Made by a program: the position numbers and the translations under genes. This document shows positions 61,961 through 64,000 of a DNA stretch of 64,000 nt, piece after piece. How positions within the stretch are numbered: position 1 is the first letter of the stretch; each line of letters starts with the position of its first letter. The stretch is taken from positions 682,001 through 746,000 of the forward strand of contig NZ_JACTVJ010000004.1 of NCBI RefSeq assembly GCF_014493765.1, written 5' to 3'. The notes beneath the pieces were generated by a model. That model was not told the DNA's origin. It ran no database searches and worked only from the letters and a program-made list of their open reading frames with translations. Source of the stretch: Streptomyces polyasparticus. GTDB lineage: Bacteria > Actinomycetota > Actinomycetes > Streptomycetales > Streptomycetaceae.

Positions 61961-62683
61961 TCACCTGCGCGAAGGCCAGGCCTCCGCCGGGTCAGGCGAC
62001 TCGCCCGCCACGCGGGCGCACTCGTCCGTCAGGGTCTCCAGCAAAGTGAGGGGATCCGGGAGCGGATGCTCCAGGCCACGGACCCAGACCACCGCGAGGT
62101 CACCCGGCAACCGCGCCGGCGGCACCAGCACGTACGAGCCACGACAGTGCCACCGCAGCCCCGGATGCTCATCCATCGTCTCCGGATGACAGTCCAGCTC
62201 GCACGGCCACCACTCGTCCTCGTCCTCCGGCGTCCCCCGCGTAGCCGTGAAGAAGAGCATCCGGCCGTCGCCGGACTCGGCCACGGGACCGACGGACACA
62301 CCCGCGTCGAGGAGCCGGCCGAGCGCCGCGCGTCCGGCGTCGAGCGGGACGTCGAGCACGTCGTGGACCATGCCGGTCGCGGTGATGAAGTTGGCCTCCG
62401 GCTGATGCCGGGCCCAGCGCTCGATCTGTGACCTGTCCGTCGTGGACTGGGTCTGCCAGGCGAAGGAGACCGGGTGCCGCGCGGGTGTGGGACACCCGAT
62501 GCGGTCGCAGGAACAGCGGTAGCCGGCGGGGTGCGCGGCGGGCGCGAGCGGCAGTCCCGCCGCTGCGGCGGCGACGAGCAGGGCTTCGCGGCCGCCGTCA
62601 CCCGTGTCCTTGGGGCGTCGCGTGCGCAGCCACTGGGAGAACCTGCTCTGTCCGCCGGAACGGCGGCCGAACTCCTCGCCCAT
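61961..62683 (-). CDS. Bifunctional primase/polymerase N-terminal (prim-pol) domain protein
   Basis: This 240-residue protein resembles the AEP prim-pol N-terminal domain found in many Streptomyces proteins: ALLVAAAAAGLPLAPAAHPA, a Cys cluster CSCDRIGCPTPARHPVSFA, then WARHQPEANFITATGMVHDV. No helicase domain is attached. Catalytic acidic residues are not clear to me, so polymerase activity is uncertain. The ATG at 62683 begins MGEEFGRRSGG. The ends of the gene touch the dispersed repeat. Confidence 0.78.
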   Translation of the reverse strand: MGEEFGRRSGGQSRFSQWLRTRRPKDTGDGGREALLVAAAAAGLPLAPAAHPAGYRCSCDRIGCPTPARHPVSFAWQTQSTTDRSQIERWARHQPEANFITATGMVHDVLDVPLDAGRAALGRLLDAGVSVGPVAESGDGRMLFFTATRGTPEDEDEWWPCELDCHPETMDEHPGLRWHCRGSYVLVPPARLPGDLAVVWVRGLEHPLPDPLTLLETLTDECARVAGESPDPAEAWPSRR

Positions 62684-62844
62684 CTATCCCCTATCCTCCG
62701 CATTGCCCTCACCCCGTGGCGTCCATGGTGCCACCATCCTGACCCTCGGGTGGCCGCACCCCCGCATCCGGGGCCTCGCAGGCCAGAGCGCCGGCCGGGT
62801 GTCGATGCCGGGCAAGTCAGGATTTATGGCCCTACCGTGTCGGC

Positions 62845-63717
62845 ATGGTCACCCACGCCGCACCGGTCACGCTCACCGCCGTCACCGCACTCGTCGTCAC
62901 GGGCCTGACCCCGGCCCCGGCCCCCGCGGCCGACCGCGCCGGCCGCCCCCCGATGACCGTCGACGCCCTGCCCCCCGTCGTCTACACGGCGCATCGCGGA
63001 GGCGCGCTCGAAGTGCCGGAGAACAGCATGTCGGGCCTGGTCGCCGCGTACGAACGCGGTACGGCGCAGGTGCTCGACGTGGACACCCGGATGCTGCGCG
63101 ACGGCACGCTGGTGGCGATGCACGACGCGACCTTGGACCGTACGACCGACGGGACAGGACCGGTCCGCGCATTGAGCGCGAAGGAGTGGAAGCAGGTCCG
63201 CATCCGCCCCGACTCCGCGCTGCGCACCACCTGGCGGCCCGAGCGGCCGCCGACGATCGCGGAGGTGCTGGACCGGTTCGGCGGCAGGGTCGTCCTGATG
63301 CTGGAGGCCAAGGACGCCGACAGCCTCAAGTCCCTTGCGCGCCTGGTGCATTCACGCGGCCTGTCCCGTTCGGTCTTCGTGAACTCCAACAAGCCCTCGG
63401 TGGCCGAGCGCGCCCACCGCCTCGGGCTGGTCTCCCAGCTGTGGCGCTCGGCGAAGCAGATGCGCACGGACCGCTTCGAGCGCTTCACGCCGTACGTGGA
63501 CGTCCTGGACGTGGACTACCGGGCACGCGACGAGGACCTGCGGCGCGCGGTGGGCTCGGGCATCCCGCGGGTCTGGGCGCACACGGTGAACACCCCGTAC
63601 CAGCGCGACCGCGTCCTGCGGCTGGGCTGCAACGGGGTGATCACGGATGCGCCGGGCCTGCTGTCCCGTACGCCTGTGAAAGGCCTGGTCCGGGCCCAGC
63701 CACCCACCGAGGGCTAG
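62845..63717 (+). CDS. Secreted glycerophosphodiester phosphodiesterase
   Basis: This 290-residue enzyme hydrolyses glycerophosphodiesters to glycerol-3-phosphate and an alcohol outside the cell. A signal peptide (about 1-28) is followed by the GDPD motifs: TAHRGGALEVPENS, LDVDTRMLRDGTLVAMHDAT, VLMLEAKDA and the late HTVNTPYQRDRVLRLGCNGV. The ATG at 62845 starts MVTHAAPVTL. It probably recovers phosphate and glycerol from lipid or teichoic acid breakdown. It stands alone. Confidence 0.9.
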   Translation: MVTHAAPVTLTAVTALVVTGLTPAPAPAADRAGRPPMTVDALPPVVYTAHRGGALEVPENSMSGLVAAYERGTAQVLDVDTRMLRDGTLVAMHDATLDRTTDGTGPVRALSAKEWKQVRIRPDSALRTTWRPERPPTIAEVLDRFGGRVVLMLEAKDADSLKSLARLVHSRGLSRSVFVNSNKPSVAERAHRLGLVSQLWRSAKQMRTDRFERFTPYVDVLDVDYRARDEDLRRAVGSGIPRVWAHTVNTPYQRDRVLRLGCNGVITDAPGLLSRTPVKGLVRAQPPTEG

Positions 63718-63739
63718 GCCTCACCCGCAAGGAAAGACC

Positions 63740-64000
63740 TCAGCGCGGCGTGAGTCCCCGCAGGGCGTAGTCCACGACCGTGTCCGTGTACGCGTGGCTC
63801 AGCGGGCCCGTGCTCTGCAGCCAGCGCTGCGCGAGCGGGGCCACGAACAGCTCCATCGCGATCCGCGGGTCCAGGTCGGCGCGGATCTCGCCCGCCTTCT
63901 GGGCGGATTCGATCCGGGCCACATAGAGCTGGAGACCCGGTTCGAGCAGCTTCTCGACGAACTTCTCGCCGAGCTCCCGGTTCACGACGCCTTCGGCGGC
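63740..64000 (-). CDS. TetR-family regulator, C-terminal part only
   Basis: The frame enters from the right edge, so the N-terminal DNA-binding part is not in the window. The 86 residues present are a helical TetR C-terminal domain: ESAQKAGEIRADLDPRIAME, FVAPLAQRWLQSTGPLSHAY, then a final ALRGLTPR. A GTG at 63985 is internal rather than a start. It converges on the glycerophosphodiesterase gene. The target is unknown. Confidence 0.75.
   Translation of the reverse strand, partial: AAEGVVNRELGEKFVEKLLEPGLQLYVARIESAQKAGEIRADLDPRIAMELFVAPLAQRWLQSTGPLSHAYTDTVVDYALRGLTPR

Overview
The window is high-GC chromosomal DNA from a Streptomyces-type actinomycete. Codon third positions are strongly G/C, GTG starts and 4-base stop/start overlaps are common, and the gene content is typical of the genus: malEFG-aglA with MalR, glnE next to a second glutamine synthetase-like gene, SARP/AfsR-type regulators, and a heme-uptake island with HtaA proteins and DmdR/DtxR-type iron boxes. 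I recognised no tRNA, rRNA, CRISPR array, prophage or intact transposase gene.

Layout. Positions 1-11.7 kb hold a starch and maltodextrin utilisation locus on the minus strand: two secreted amylases, alpha-glucosidase AglA, the maltose ABC importer MalEFG (no ATPase gene here) and two closely related LacI-family repressors. MalR is divergent from malE across a region with repeated CTTGCAAG-type motifs. Its paralogue is the last gene of the mal operon. Positions 11.8-16.5 kb hold what I consider the most interesting part: a gene for a 63-residue, six-cysteine peptide, divergent from a tightly coupled operon of a MauE-like membrane redox protein, a membrane-tethered CPPC thioredoxin-like protein, an ABC exporter, an S26 signal peptidase and a small BTAD regulator. 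I read it as a dedicated system for making and exporting a disulfide-rich peptide. A 238-bp MITE-like element with perfect 29-bp inverted ends follows it.

Positions 17-24 kb carry PAP2, glnE and glnA2 (nitrogen/polyamine metabolism). Positions 24-35 kb are mostly housekeeping and small hypothetical genes, a permease, a hydrolase, an exporter with a TetR regulator, and panB (pantothenate). Positions 36-41.5 kb hold a DrrAB-type drug exporter with palindromic operators and a large AfsR-like regulator. Positions 41.6-49 kb are mixed: an M50 protease, npdG, a sialidase-like protein, heme oxygenase, map and an MFS exporter.

Positions 49-59.6 kb form an iron island: EfeUOB-type iron/heme peroxidase genes, the heme importer HmuTUV and two cell-surface HtaA proteins, one with an LAATG sortase signal. 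Together with the heme oxygenase at 45.5 kb they make a complete surface-to-cytoplasm route for extracting iron from heme, and three iron boxes suggest joint repression by iron. The right end has a cupin protein, an AraC regulator, a PhzF-like protein, a prim-pol-like protein, a secreted glycerophosphodiesterase and a truncated TetR gene.

A recurrent structural theme is short tandem repeats (units of about 19-34 bp) that begin at or overlap the stop codon of a gene and run downstream. At least five genes in the window show it.
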